Assembly: GCA_030630165.1 (NCBI GenBank)
Contig: DAOVNN010000028.1
Coordinates: 1-14,558 of the forward strand
Length of the DNA stretch: 14,558 bases
DNA from: Candidatus Krumholzibacteriota bacterium
Lineage (GTDB): Bacteria; Krumholzibacteriota; Krumholzibacteriia; Krumholzibacteriales; Krumholzibacteriaceae
Direction: 5' to 3'
The notes beneath the pieces are model-generated. The model saw only the letters and a list, made by a program, of their open reading frames with translations, was not told where the DNA came from and ran no database searches. Numbering within the stretch: position 1 is the stretch's first letter; every line of letters begins with the position of its first letter. Below, piece after piece: positions 8,333-14,558 of the stretch. A program made the position numbers and the translations under genes.

Positions 8333-8405
8333 CTAACAAAGGGACAAAAGGGAACAACGCTTTCCTTTTGAATACTCACTTCCATTTATTGCGGGGGGTT
8401 AGTAA

Positions 8406-10223
8406 ATGACCAGATTTACTTCCATATTCATAGTCCTTGCGCTGATCTGTGTTTCAGCCATCGGCTGTGGAGATGACGATCCGGGGGCGCCCAAGCCCGA
8501 ACCGGAAACAACGGGAACGGTCGCCGTGAACGCCGGTCCGGGCACGGTCACATGCTCCTGGCAGCTGACGGGTCCGAACAATTATGTCCACGACGGAACC
8601 GATGACGAGACCCTGACAAAGCTCGAGCCGGGCGACTATACCTTGACCTGGACCGCGATGTCCGGGTGGAACAGGCCCGACCCGGCGGTCGAGACGAAGA
8701 CTGTTACGGCCGGCGAAACGACCACCTTCAGCGGCACATTCGTCCAGCAGGAAGGTTCGATCACAGTCAATCCCGAGCCGAACACCATCAGCGCTCCATG
8801 GACCCTGACCGGCCCGGAGAGCTACAGCCACAGCGGAACAGGAGACGAGACCCTGCCGGGGCTTACTCCCGGGTCATATACGATCACCTGGGAAGCAGTG
8901 ACGGGCTGGGATCTCCCGAGTCCCGCCACCGAGACACTCGCTCTCGCCGATGAAGGCACCGTGACATTCACAGGGACCTACACCGAGCAGTCGGCGAGTA
9001 CCGGGACGGTCTATGTCCAGCCGCAGAACGTTACCGACGCTCCGTGGCACCTCGATGGTCCGAGCAGCTACAGCCACGACGGAACGGGGTACGGGGAACT
9101 GACCGACATGGAGGCCGGCGAATATACCGTGACCTGGGGCGCGGTGTCGGGATATACCACACCTACAACGCCGGCACAAACATTGACCGAGGGCGGCAAC
9201 ATACTCTTCCAGGGAGCGTACGGAGCTCAACTCGGGCGCCTCATCATCAACACTAATCCCGATGCAATCGATGCGCCGTGGCACCTGGATGGTCCGGACG
9301 GATGGACCTGGGATGATACAGGCGACATTACTTTTTCCGACAGGCCCTACGGCGACTATACGGTCACATGGGGTGCGGTATCAGGATGGAACCTTCCAGA
9401 TCCAGCCAGCGAGACGATAACTGTGGACGGTTCCGTCAATCAGACGCTTACAGGAAACTATTCCCAGGACTGGGAACCGGACATGGTCCTGGTCGCCGCC
9501 GGCACGTTCGAGATGGGCAGCCCCGTGACAGAGCTGGGCCGGAGCGACGATGAGACACAGCACTGGGTCCAGGTCAGCCCGTTCTATATCTGCACGACCG
9601 AGATCACCAAAGCCCATTATCAGTCCGTTTTCCCGGAGTACGTCATTTTTCCAGGTACAGAAAACCGCGCGATAAGTAGTAACCGTATGCCATGGTTTGA
9701 ATTCTGTAATGCCCTCTCCGTACGGGACGGGTACACACCCTGCTATACGATCAGCGGATCCGACCCCAACGGCGCCGAAGTGACGTGTGACTGGGACGCC
9801 AACGGCTACCGCATGCCTACAGAAGCTGAGTGGGAGTATGCCTGCAGGGCCGGCACGACCACATCCTTCGCCAACGGTGAGATCACGAATATCCGGTGCG
9901 ACGATCCCGTCCTCGATCTCATCGCCTGTTACTGCGGAAACACGCCGTACCCGAATTACGAGGTCGCTACAAAGATCGCCAACGCCTGGGGTCTGTACGA
10001 CATGCACGGCAACAAGAGTGAAATGGTCTGGGATCGCTATGGTGCCTATGGAACGGGGACATTCGAGAGCCCGGACATCGATCCCACAGGCTCCGCGACA
10101 GGCACCAGCTTTATTTTTCGCGGTGGCGAATCCTATAGTTTTGCCAGGTGGTGCCGCTCCGCGACTCGCCTATATGCCTCAAGACCTTCAGGCGGGCTGC
10201 GTTTAGTTAGAAACGCCGAGTAA
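8406..10223 (+). CDS. Lipoprotein with four beta-rich repeats and a C-terminal FGE-sulfatase (SUMF1-like) domain
   Basis: It encodes 605 residues. The signal peptide ends in LICVSAIGC, with Cys21 as the lipid-modified residue, followed by GDDD. Residues 37-113, 117-193, 200-273 and 278-352 are four copies of one repeat with the pattern W-x-L-x-G-P, H-D-G-T, G-x-Y-T-(L/I/V)-T-W, SGW and a closing F-x-G-x-Y. Residues 359-603 are an FGE-sulfatase/SUMF1 domain: MVLVAAGTFEMGSP, FYICTTEITKAHY, GYRMPTEAEWEYACRAGT, WGLYDMHGNKSEM and FRGGESYSFARWCRSATR. The cysteine pair used by true formylglycine-generating enzymes seems absent; only C583 lies in that segment, at a different place. GNVWEW of the family is GNKSEM here. 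It is therefore more likely a binding or structural module on the cell surface than an active enzyme. A G-rich GCGGGGGG (8391-8398) serves as a modest ribosome site. The strong terminator at 10268-10301 ends it as a single-gene unit. Confidence 0.88.
   Translation: MTRFTSIFIVLALICVSAIGCGDDDPGAPKPEPETTGTVAVNAGPGTVTCSWQLTGPNNYVHDGTDDETLTKLEPGDYTLTWTAMSGWNRPDPAVETKTVTAGETTTFSGTFVQQEGSITVNPEPNTISAPWTLTGPESYSHSGTGDETLPGLTPGSYTITWEAVTGWDLPSPATETLALADEGTVTFTGTYTEQSASTGTVYVQPQNVTDAPWHLDGPSSYSHDGTGYGELTDMEAGEYTVTWGAVSGYTTPTTPAQTLTEGGNILFQGAYGAQLGRLIINTNPDAIDAPWHLDGPDGWTWDDTGDITFSDRPYGDYTVTWGAVSGWNLPDPASETITVDGSVNQTLTGNYSQDWEPDMVLVAAGTFEMGSPVTELGRSDDETQHWVQVSPFYICTTEITKAHYQSVFPEYVIFPGTENRAISSNRMPWFEFCNALSVRDGYTPCYTISGSDPNGAEVTCDWDANGYRMPTEAEWEYACRAGTTTSFANGEITNIRCDDPVLDLIACYCGNTPYPNYEVATKIANAWGLYDMHGNKSEMVWDRYGAYGTGTFESPDIDPTGSATGTSFIFRGGESYSFARWCRSATRLYASRPSGGLRLVRNAE
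8514..9461 (+). repeat. Four in-frame tandem repeats of about 225-230 bases within the lipoprotein gene
   Basis: Units lie at about 8514-8744, 8754-8984, 9003-9224 and 9237-9461, joined by linkers of 3-6 codons. They encode the 74-77-residue beta domain. Units 3 and 4 share APWHLDGP and YTVTWGAVSG, so they look like the youngest pair; unit 1 is the most divergent (TCSWQLTGP). Confidence 0.8.
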
Positions 10224-10267
10224 TGGATCCCCGCATGCTCATGCCGAAAGGCTGAGTGTACACAGGA

Positions 10268-10301
10268 AAGCCGCTTCCGGAATCCCGGGAGCGGCTTTTT
10301 T
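10268..10301 (+). terminator. Strong rho-independent terminator between convergent genes
   Basis: AAGCCGCTTCCGG (10268-10280) pairs with CCGGGAGCGGCTT (10285-10297) as a 13-base stem with one G-U pair and a 4-base AATC loop. It is followed by six T (10296-10301). It lies 44 bases after the lipoprotein stop. Read on the minus strand the same stem is followed by only three T, so it can act weakly for the response regulator gene, which ends at 10330. Confidence 0.92.
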
Positions 10302-10329
10302 CAGGGTCGGATCGACTGGACGGCTCCGG

Positions 10330-10965
10330 CTAGATCAGTCCCTTTCGGATCGCTTTCGATACAGCTGCGGACTGGGAGTGGACCTCGAGTTTCTGGTAGA
10401 TATTCCTGATATGATAGCGGACCGTGTCGACGCTGATGAACAACGCGTCGGCAACGGAGATATAGCTGTGGCCGTCGGAGAGTCCCGCCAGTACCTCCGT
10501 CTCGCGTTCGGTTAGATGGACATCGGATTCGACGGAACCGGCCAGCTTCTTCCGGAACAGGTTCACGACCTTGCGCGCAATATTGGCCGACATCGGCGAA
10601 CCGCCCTCGTGAGCTTCCTTGATCGCTTCGATCAGGCGAGCCGGCGGAGTGTTCTTGACAAGGTAACCGGATGCGCCCATGCAGAGGGCCTGAAAGATAT
10701 TTTCGTCGTCATCATAAACGGACAGGACGAGAACTGTCGTGTCCGGTAGTATCTTTTTCGCCTCCCTCGTACCCGCAATACCTGACATCCCGGGAAGCCC
10801 TATATCCATGAGTATGACATCCGGCCTGTCGGCCTCGAGCTGCGAAAGCATATCCTCGCAGTTGCCGTAGTCCGCCATGCATTCTATCCCGTCTGTCGCG
10901 CTTAAAAGGACACGCAGGCCATCGCGGATAGGTTTCTTGTCCTCGACTATTACAATCCTCGTCAT
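10330..10965 (-). CDS. NarL/FixJ-family response regulator
   Basis: It encodes 211 residues. The receiver domain (1-120) has the acidic pair E8-D9, phospho-acceptor D54 (DVILMDIGLPG), S82 and K104, so all residues needed for phosphorylation are present. The C-terminal LuxR-type helix-turn-helix (about 150-211) starts at LTERETEVL and includes a recognition helix around ISVDTVRYHIRNIYQKL. It would be a cytoplasmic DNA-binding transcription factor. I chose ATG 10965 because GGAGGAGG (10973-10980) stands 7 bases upstream and the family begins with RIVIVEDK. An in-frame ATG at 11037 would add 24 unrelated residues and lies upstream of the predicted transcription start. It faces away from the sensor kinase gene and is its evident partner. 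The promoter carries tandem repeats that suggest self-control. Target genes are unknown. Confidence 0.93.
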   Translation of the reverse strand: MTRIVIVEDKKPIRDGLRVLLSATDGIECMADYGNCEDMLSQLEADRPDVILMDIGLPGMSGIAGTREAKKILPDTTVLVLSVYDDDENIFQALCMGASGYLVKNTPPARLIEAIKEAHEGGSPMSANIARKVVNLFRKKLAGSVESDVHLTERETEVLAGLSDGHSYISVADALFISVDTVRYHIRNIYQKLEVHSQSAAVSKAIRKGLI

Positions 10966-11002
10966 GCAGGGTCCTCCTCCAGGTTTCCTTATCGACGTCC
11001 TG

Positions 11003-11031
11003 ATTGTATATAAATCGGCCCTGTATATCAA
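11003..11031 (-). promoter_or_regulatory. Sigma-70-type promoter of the response regulator gene
   Basis: On the minus strand the -35 is TTGATA (11026-11031, 5 of 6), the spacer is 17 bases and the -10 is TACAAT (11003-11008, 5 of 6). Transcription would start near 10996, giving a leader of about 31 bases that contains the GGAGGAGG ribosome site. Both boxes overlap the 13-base direct repeats. Confidence 0.7.
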
Positions 11032-11034
11032 TCG
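11005..11034. promoter_or_regulatory. Two 13-base direct repeats at 17-base period: candidate operator
   Basis: TGTATATAAATCG (11005-11017) and TGTATATCAATCG (11022-11034) differ at one base and are separated by GGCC plus one C/T-flank base-equivalent (4 bases). Each overlaps one element of the response regulator promoter. The layout suits cooperative binding of a regulator, most simply the NarL-type protein itself. A period of 17 is not an exact multiple of the helical turn. Part of the resemblance could come from the AT-rich promoter boxes. Confidence 0.55.
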
Positions 11035-11077
11035 CATGAATATGCAGTTTTCCAGCGCGATACGTTAGCGAAGATGC

Positions 11078-11106
11078 TTGCGAAAGGACCGGTTAAAGCC
11101 TAGAAT
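11078..11106 (+). promoter_or_regulatory. Promoter of the sensor kinase gene
   Basis: TTGCGA (11078-11083, 4 of 6) is the -35 and TAGAAT (11101-11106, 5 of 6) the -10, with a 17-base spacer. Transcription would start near 11113, with a leader of about 44 bases before ATG 11157. It does not overlap the response regulator promoter. Confidence 0.55.
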
Positions 11107-11156
11107 CACGGCTGTCGGCCTTGTTCCAGGGAAACAGTCACCAGTTTCGGAGATAT

Positions 11157-14100
11157 ATGAATTCCTCGTTTCGAATGCACCTCTGCCCGGCGATGTGTGC
11201 ACTGCTTCTCGTCCTGTTATTTTCCCTGCCTGCTTTTTCACAACAGAGCATGAGGTTCAAACGACTCTCGATAGAGCAGGGCCTGTCCCAGTCGACCGTA
11301 GAAACGATAGTACAGGACCGGGCGGGATTGATATGGATCGGCACGGAAGACGGCCTGAACCGCTTCGACGGCTACGAGTTTACCGTATTTCGAAACGATC
11401 TCGATGATCCGAATTCCATCTCCGGCAACAATATCTGGTGCATGTACGTCGATCAGGAAGGATACCTGTGGATAGGCACTTATACCTCGGGATTGAACCG
11501 TTTTGATCCTGAGACAGAGACATTCACACGGTATCTTTACGATTCTGAAGACCCCAACAGCATCAGTAGCAACCGGATCCGCTCGATCACCGAGGATCAC
11601 TCCGGCAATCTGTGGATCGGAACCAGGGACGGCGGGCTCAATCGCATGAAACCGGGCAGTGGAAGATTCATCAGATTCGCTCACGATCCGGATTCCGGAA
11701 ATAGTCTTCCCAGCAACAACGTACGGTCTGTCTGCCAATGCCCCGACGGAACCTTGTGGATTGCAACCAACATGGGATTCAGCCGATTCGACACTGGTAA
11801 GGGAAAGTTCACGCATTTCAGCGCTGACGGAACAGGTTCCACCTCGCTGGTACACAACAATGTCAGACATATCTTCATGGACCGGTCCGGAAAACTCTGG
11901 ATATCCACTAAAGGAGGATTGTCCAGTTTCGATCCACGGTCGCTGCAGTTCGTCAATTACGTACATGAGGACGGAATCGCCGGTAGTATCAGTGGCAACA
12001 ATCTACGCAAAGTTTATGAGGATAGCCATGGGCGCCTTTATATCGCGACGACAAGTGGCGGGTTGTGTCTTCTCAATCGGAAAAATCAATATTTCACTTC
12101 ATATATCAACGATCCGGCTGACCCTCAAAGTCTCAGTAATAACAGTATAAGGGTAATATTCGAGGACAGGAGCGGATTGCTCTGGCTGGGTACATTCGGC
12201 GGGGGATTGAACATTCACGATCCCGGAACGGACCGTTTCCGCCACTACCGCCACGATCCGGCGGACCCGAACAGTCTGAGCGACCGGATCATCTGGTCAA
12301 TCGCCGAGGGCTCCGGCGGCGATATCTGGTTCGGAACAAATTCGGGTGATCTGAACCGCTTCAAAAGGAACACCGGCAAATACGATGTTTTCACCGATGT
12401 TCCGAAGAGACGACATGACGGATCATCAGGATATATCCGAAGCATACTCTGGGACAACGCGGGCGGGCTCTGGCTTACTTCCTGCAATACGGGTGTGTAC
12501 AGGTTCGACGAGTCGGGTGAAATCCGCCTGAGACTGGTCCATGACCCTGAAAACCCCAATTCTCTCGGCGACGACGATGTCCGTTCGATATGCAGGGACG
12601 AACGTGGAGATATCTGGTTCTGCCTGGTCGACGGAGGACTCGATCATTACGATCCGGCAACCGACACCTTCACACACTTCACCCACGATCCTGATAATCC
12701 ACTCAGCATCAGTCACGACTATACCCAATCGATCATTCAGGACAGCAAAGGCACCTACTGGCTTGCGACCAGAAACGGCCTCGACATGATCGAGTTTACA
12801 AGGGATCCATCCGGTATCTCGATCGCCGATATCACCCGGCTGCACCATGATCCCGCGGATCCAGGATCTCTGAGTAACAGCTACATCCTTTCCATGCATG
12901 AGGCACGCAGCGGGGATATCTGGATCGGAACGATGCACGGCCTCTCAAAGCTGCGGAATGAGAACCGCAGTGACCCTGTATTCACACGGTATTTCATGAA
13001 GAACGGCCTCCCTAACGACGTGATCTACGGAATACTGGAGGACTCCGTGGGCAATCTCTGGCTCAGTACCAATTTCGGGTTGTCACGTCTCGACCCGAAG
13101 ACAGAGACCTTCAAGAACTTCGATAGACGCGACGGCCTTCACGGCAACGAATTCAACACCGGGACTTTCTGCAGCACTGCAGAGGGTACCTTCATATTCG
13201 GAGGTGTAGACGGCGCCACCGAGTTCCATCCGGACAGTCTCAGCGACAGTTCCTACGACCCCCCGATAATATTGACCGGATTCAACATTTTCGACGAACC
13301 GACAGAACTGGAGCGATCCATCTCCAGCACGGAAGAAATCACGCTTTCCTACAAGGACAACTATTTCTCATTCGAGTTCGCCTCACTCGACTATTCAAAA
13401 CCGGACAGGAATAGATATGCCTATATCCTCGAAGGGCTCGACAGGGACTGGACGAACGCAGGCACGAGGCGTTTTGCCGGTTACACACACATTGATGCGG
13501 GCAGATACGTCTTCAAGGTCAAGGGCACCAACGGAGACGGGGTCTGGAGCGATGAGATCGCGTCGATCAGAATCATCGTCACTCCTCCCTTCTGGAAGAC
13601 GTGGTGGTTCATCGCGCTTGTAATCCTCGCAGCTGCCGGGAGTATCGCGGGACTGGTCACATACCGGGTAAGGCAGTTGCTCGCTATCGAACGCTTGAGG
13701 AGCAAGATAGCGGCGGATCTTCATGACGATATAGGCGCGGGACTGACCGAGATATCGATCATGGGCGAGGTCATATCAAGAAAACTCCCCTCCTCCTCGA
13801 GGGAAATGATCATTTCGGAGATAGACCGTATCGGAACGACTTCCCGCCACCTGATCGACAGCATGAGCGATATCGTCTGGCTCATTAATCCCCGCCGTGA
13901 TTCTCTGTTCGATCTGATCTCGAGGCTCGGAGATTCATTCAAGGAGACTCTGCATGCCGGAGACATAAATTTCACTACTCAGAATCTGGGATCACTTAAA
14001 AATGTCAGACTGAGCATGGAATACCGCCAGAACCTCTTCCTGATCTTCAAGGAAGCATTGAACAACAGCCTGAAATACAGCGGAGCCACCGGGATATCCC

Positions 14101-14294
14101 TGAATGTCGAGCTGTCGGGGAAGAAACTCGTCATGCAGCTTGTCGACAACGGGAAGGGATTCGACACTGATACCGTGCAGGATGGAAACGGCTTGAGGAA
14201 CATGAAGGAACGCGCCGAACGGATCGGCGGTTCTCTGAGGACAGACAATTCCCCGGAAACGGGCACCACGATCGAATTCAGAGGAAATCTCTGA
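11157..14294 (+). CDS. Membrane sensor histidine kinase with 14 Reg_prop blades, Y_Y_Y domain and HisKA_3
   Basis: It encodes 1045 residues. Residues 1-28 form a signal peptide or anchor ending FSLPAFS. Residues about 32-700 hold 14 Reg_prop repeats with the core (G)xLW(I/L)GTxxGLxRFD, interspersed with HDPxDPxSLS-type loops, which fits two seven-bladed propellers. The Y_Y_Y domain is at about 705-807 (YILEGLDRDWTNAG), then one membrane helix at about 814-835. HisKA_3 follows with H856 in DLHDDIGAGLTE as the phospho-acceptor. HATPase_c has an N-box around E966-N970, D997NGKG and GLRNMKERAERIGG. It should sense a ligand outside the cytoplasmic membrane, perhaps a glycan as in related Bacteroidetes sensors, and phosphorylate D54 of the divergent regulator. 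It has no receiver or DNA-binding domain of its own. ATG 11157 has GGAGA (11149-11153) just upstream; a TTG at 11121 is the only earlier option and has no ribosome site. Confidence 0.93.
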   Translation: MNSSFRMHLCPAMCALLLVLLFSLPAFSQQSMRFKRLSIEQGLSQSTVETIVQDRAGLIWIGTEDGLNRFDGYEFTVFRNDLDDPNSISGNNIWCMYVDQEGYLWIGTYTSGLNRFDPETETFTRYLYDSEDPNSISSNRIRSITEDHSGNLWIGTRDGGLNRMKPGSGRFIRFAHDPDSGNSLPSNNVRSVCQCPDGTLWIATNMGFSRFDTGKGKFTHFSADGTGSTSLVHNNVRHIFMDRSGKLWISTKGGLSSFDPRSLQFVNYVHEDGIAGSISGNNLRKVYEDSHGRLYIATTSGGLCLLNRKNQYFTSYINDPADPQSLSNNSIRVIFEDRSGLLWLGTFGGGLNIHDPGTDRFRHYRHDPADPNSLSDRIIWSIAEGSGGDIWFGTNSGDLNRFKRNTGKYDVFTDVPKRRHDGSSGYIRSILWDNAGGLWLTSCNTGVYRFDESGEIRLRLVHDPENPNSLGDDDVRSICRDERGDIWFCLVDGGLDHYDPATDTFTHFTHDPDNPLSISHDYTQSIIQDSKGTYWLATRNGLDMIEFTRDPSGISIADITRLHHDPADPGSLSNSYILSMHEARSGDIWIGTMHGLSKLRNENRSDPVFTRYFMKNGLPNDVIYGILEDSVGNLWLSTNFGLSRLDPKTETFKNFDRRDGLHGNEFNTGTFCSTAEGTFIFGGVDGATEFHPDSLSDSSYDPPIILTGFNIFDEPTELERSISSTEEITLSYKDNYFSFEFASLDYSKPDRNRYAYILEGLDRDWTNAGTRRFAGYTHIDAGRYVFKVKGTNGDGVWSDEIASIRIIVTPPFWKTWWFIALVILAAAGSIAGLVTYRVRQLLAIERLRSKIAADLHDDIGAGLTEISIMGEVISRKLPSSSREMIISEIDRIGTTSRHLIDSMSDIVWLINPRRDSLFDLISRLGDSFKETLHAGDINFTTQNLGSLKNVRLSMEYRQNLFLIFKEALNNSLKYSGATGISLNVELSGKKLVMQLVDNGKGFDTDTVQDGNGLRNMKERAERIGGSLRTDNSPETGTTIEFRGNL

Positions 14295-14309
14295 GATCAC
14301 CTGATCAGA

Positions 14310-14330
14310 ATCATCTTCCTTTCAGATGAT
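14310..14330 (+). terminator. Weak hairpin after the sensor kinase gene
   Basis: ATCATCT (14310-14316) pairs perfectly with AGATGAT (14324-14330) around a 7-base loop, 16 bases after the kinase stop. No T-run follows, so termination here would be poor. It may instead leave the kinase transcript continuing into the downstream frame. Confidence 0.3.
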
Positions 14331-14344
14331 ACCACAAACCAGGC

Positions 14345-14558
14345 ATGGCAAGGAGGATGACGATCCACGCTACTACAGGCTATGTCGGTATAGGCACGAG
14401 CGCACCGGATGAGATGCTGCACGTCTCGGGCACCGTGAAGACCGGAGTGCTGAAACTCACCAGCGGGGCCGATATAGCCGAGCCCTTCGACGTGCGCGGG
14501 TTCGAAGAGATCCGCCCCGGGATGGTCGTATGCATCGACTCGGAGAATCCCGGCAAGC
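14345..14558 (+). CDS. Fibre-like protein with VGIGT motif, apparently lacking its usual N-terminal part; 3' end beyond window
   Basis: At least 71 residues are visible. After MARRM comes TIHATTGYVGIGTSAPDEML, then HVSGTVKTGVLKLTSGADIA, then EPFDVRGFEEIRPGMVVCID. The (N/Y)VGIGTxxPxExLxVxGxV pattern is a hallmark of repeat units in long tail-fibre-like bacterial surface proteins, where it normally sits hundreds of residues from the start. The following GADIAEPF...PGMVVCID stretch resembles the C-terminal cap that often follows it. Here an in-frame stop (14327-14329) lies only 15 bases before the first ATG, so no long N-terminus exists in this frame. No well-spaced ribosome site is visible: GGAGG (14352-14356) touches the ATG at 14357, which is the alternative start. 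It is either a 5'-truncated remnant or a short gene for the cap alone. The function is unknown. Confidence 0.6.
   Translation, partial: MARRMTIHATTGYVGIGTSAPDEMLHVSGTVKTGVLKLTSGADIAEPFDVRGFEEIRPGMVVCIDSENPGK

Noticed and set aside
8406..10223. Lipoprotein as an active formylglycine-generating enzyme
   Set aside because: The cysteine pair needed for that chemistry is not at the expected positions in GGESYSFARWCRSATR, and the protein is lipid-anchored behind a repeat stalk.
10966..11037. 24-residue extension of the response regulator from ATG 11037
   Set aside because: It would begin upstream of the predicted promoter boxes. A strong GGAGGAGG site sits right before ATG 10965, where receiver-domain homology begins.
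11121..11156. TTG start at 11121 for the sensor kinase
   Set aside because: No ribosome site, only about 8 bases from the predicted transcription start. The signal peptide is normal in length from ATG 11157.
14351..14359. GGAGG at 14352-14356 as the ribosome site for ATG 14357
   Set aside because: It directly abuts the ATG with no spacer, so it could not position a ribosome on that codon.

Overview
The window is GC-rich and densely coded, with no rRNA, tRNA, CRISPR array, insertion sequence or transposase that I can see. The gene content fits a free-living Gram-negative-type bacterium, perhaps an uncultured lineage of the FCB superphylum such as Krumholzibacteriota or Eisenbacteria: very long secreted propeller/IPT/Ig proteins, Reg_prop sensor kinases, an Asp-rich lipoprotein and a 'VGIGT' fibre-like protein. 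That placement is inference from gene style, not from a marker gene.

Left part (1-6584, minus strand). A two-gene unit encodes a 180-residue secreted protein of unknown function (6042-6584). Fifteen bases later comes a giant secreted protein (6026 down to the window edge, at least 2008 residues, C-terminus cut off). The giant carries a thrombospondin-3-like Asp motif, a matrixin-type zinc protease site (HEAGHLFGIAH), a carboxypeptidase-regulatory-like domain, Ig-like and IPT/TIG domains, and three blocks of YVTN-type beta-propeller repeats. I read the whole frame and found no stop.

Middle (6585-10329). A 365-base non-coding stretch is followed by a family 4 glycosyltransferase on the minus strand (6950-8161), whose start codon lies only 9 bases from a perfect extended -10 box. 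Divergent from it is a lipoprotein (8406-10223) with four copies of a roughly 75-residue beta-rich repeat and a C-terminal FGE-sulfatase/SUMF1-type domain. A strong intrinsic terminator follows (10268-10301).

Right part (10330-14294). A two-component system is arranged head to head. The NarL-type response regulator is on the minus strand (10330-10965). The membrane sensor kinase is on the plus strand (11157-14294) and has 14 Reg_prop blades, a Y_Y_Y domain, one membrane helix, HisKA_3 and HATPase. The 191 bases between them hold a good promoter in each direction. The regulator promoter is overlaid by two 13-base direct repeats at a 17-base period, a good candidate autoregulatory operator.

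The last 214 bases open a reading frame that resembles the interior of a long fibre-like protein (VGIGT motif) but lacks the expected N-terminal part. It is either a 5'-truncated gene or a short stand-alone version.

Together the window is mostly surface, secretion and sensing functions. The sensor pair has no obvious structural target next to it except the lipoprotein and the fibre-like fragment.
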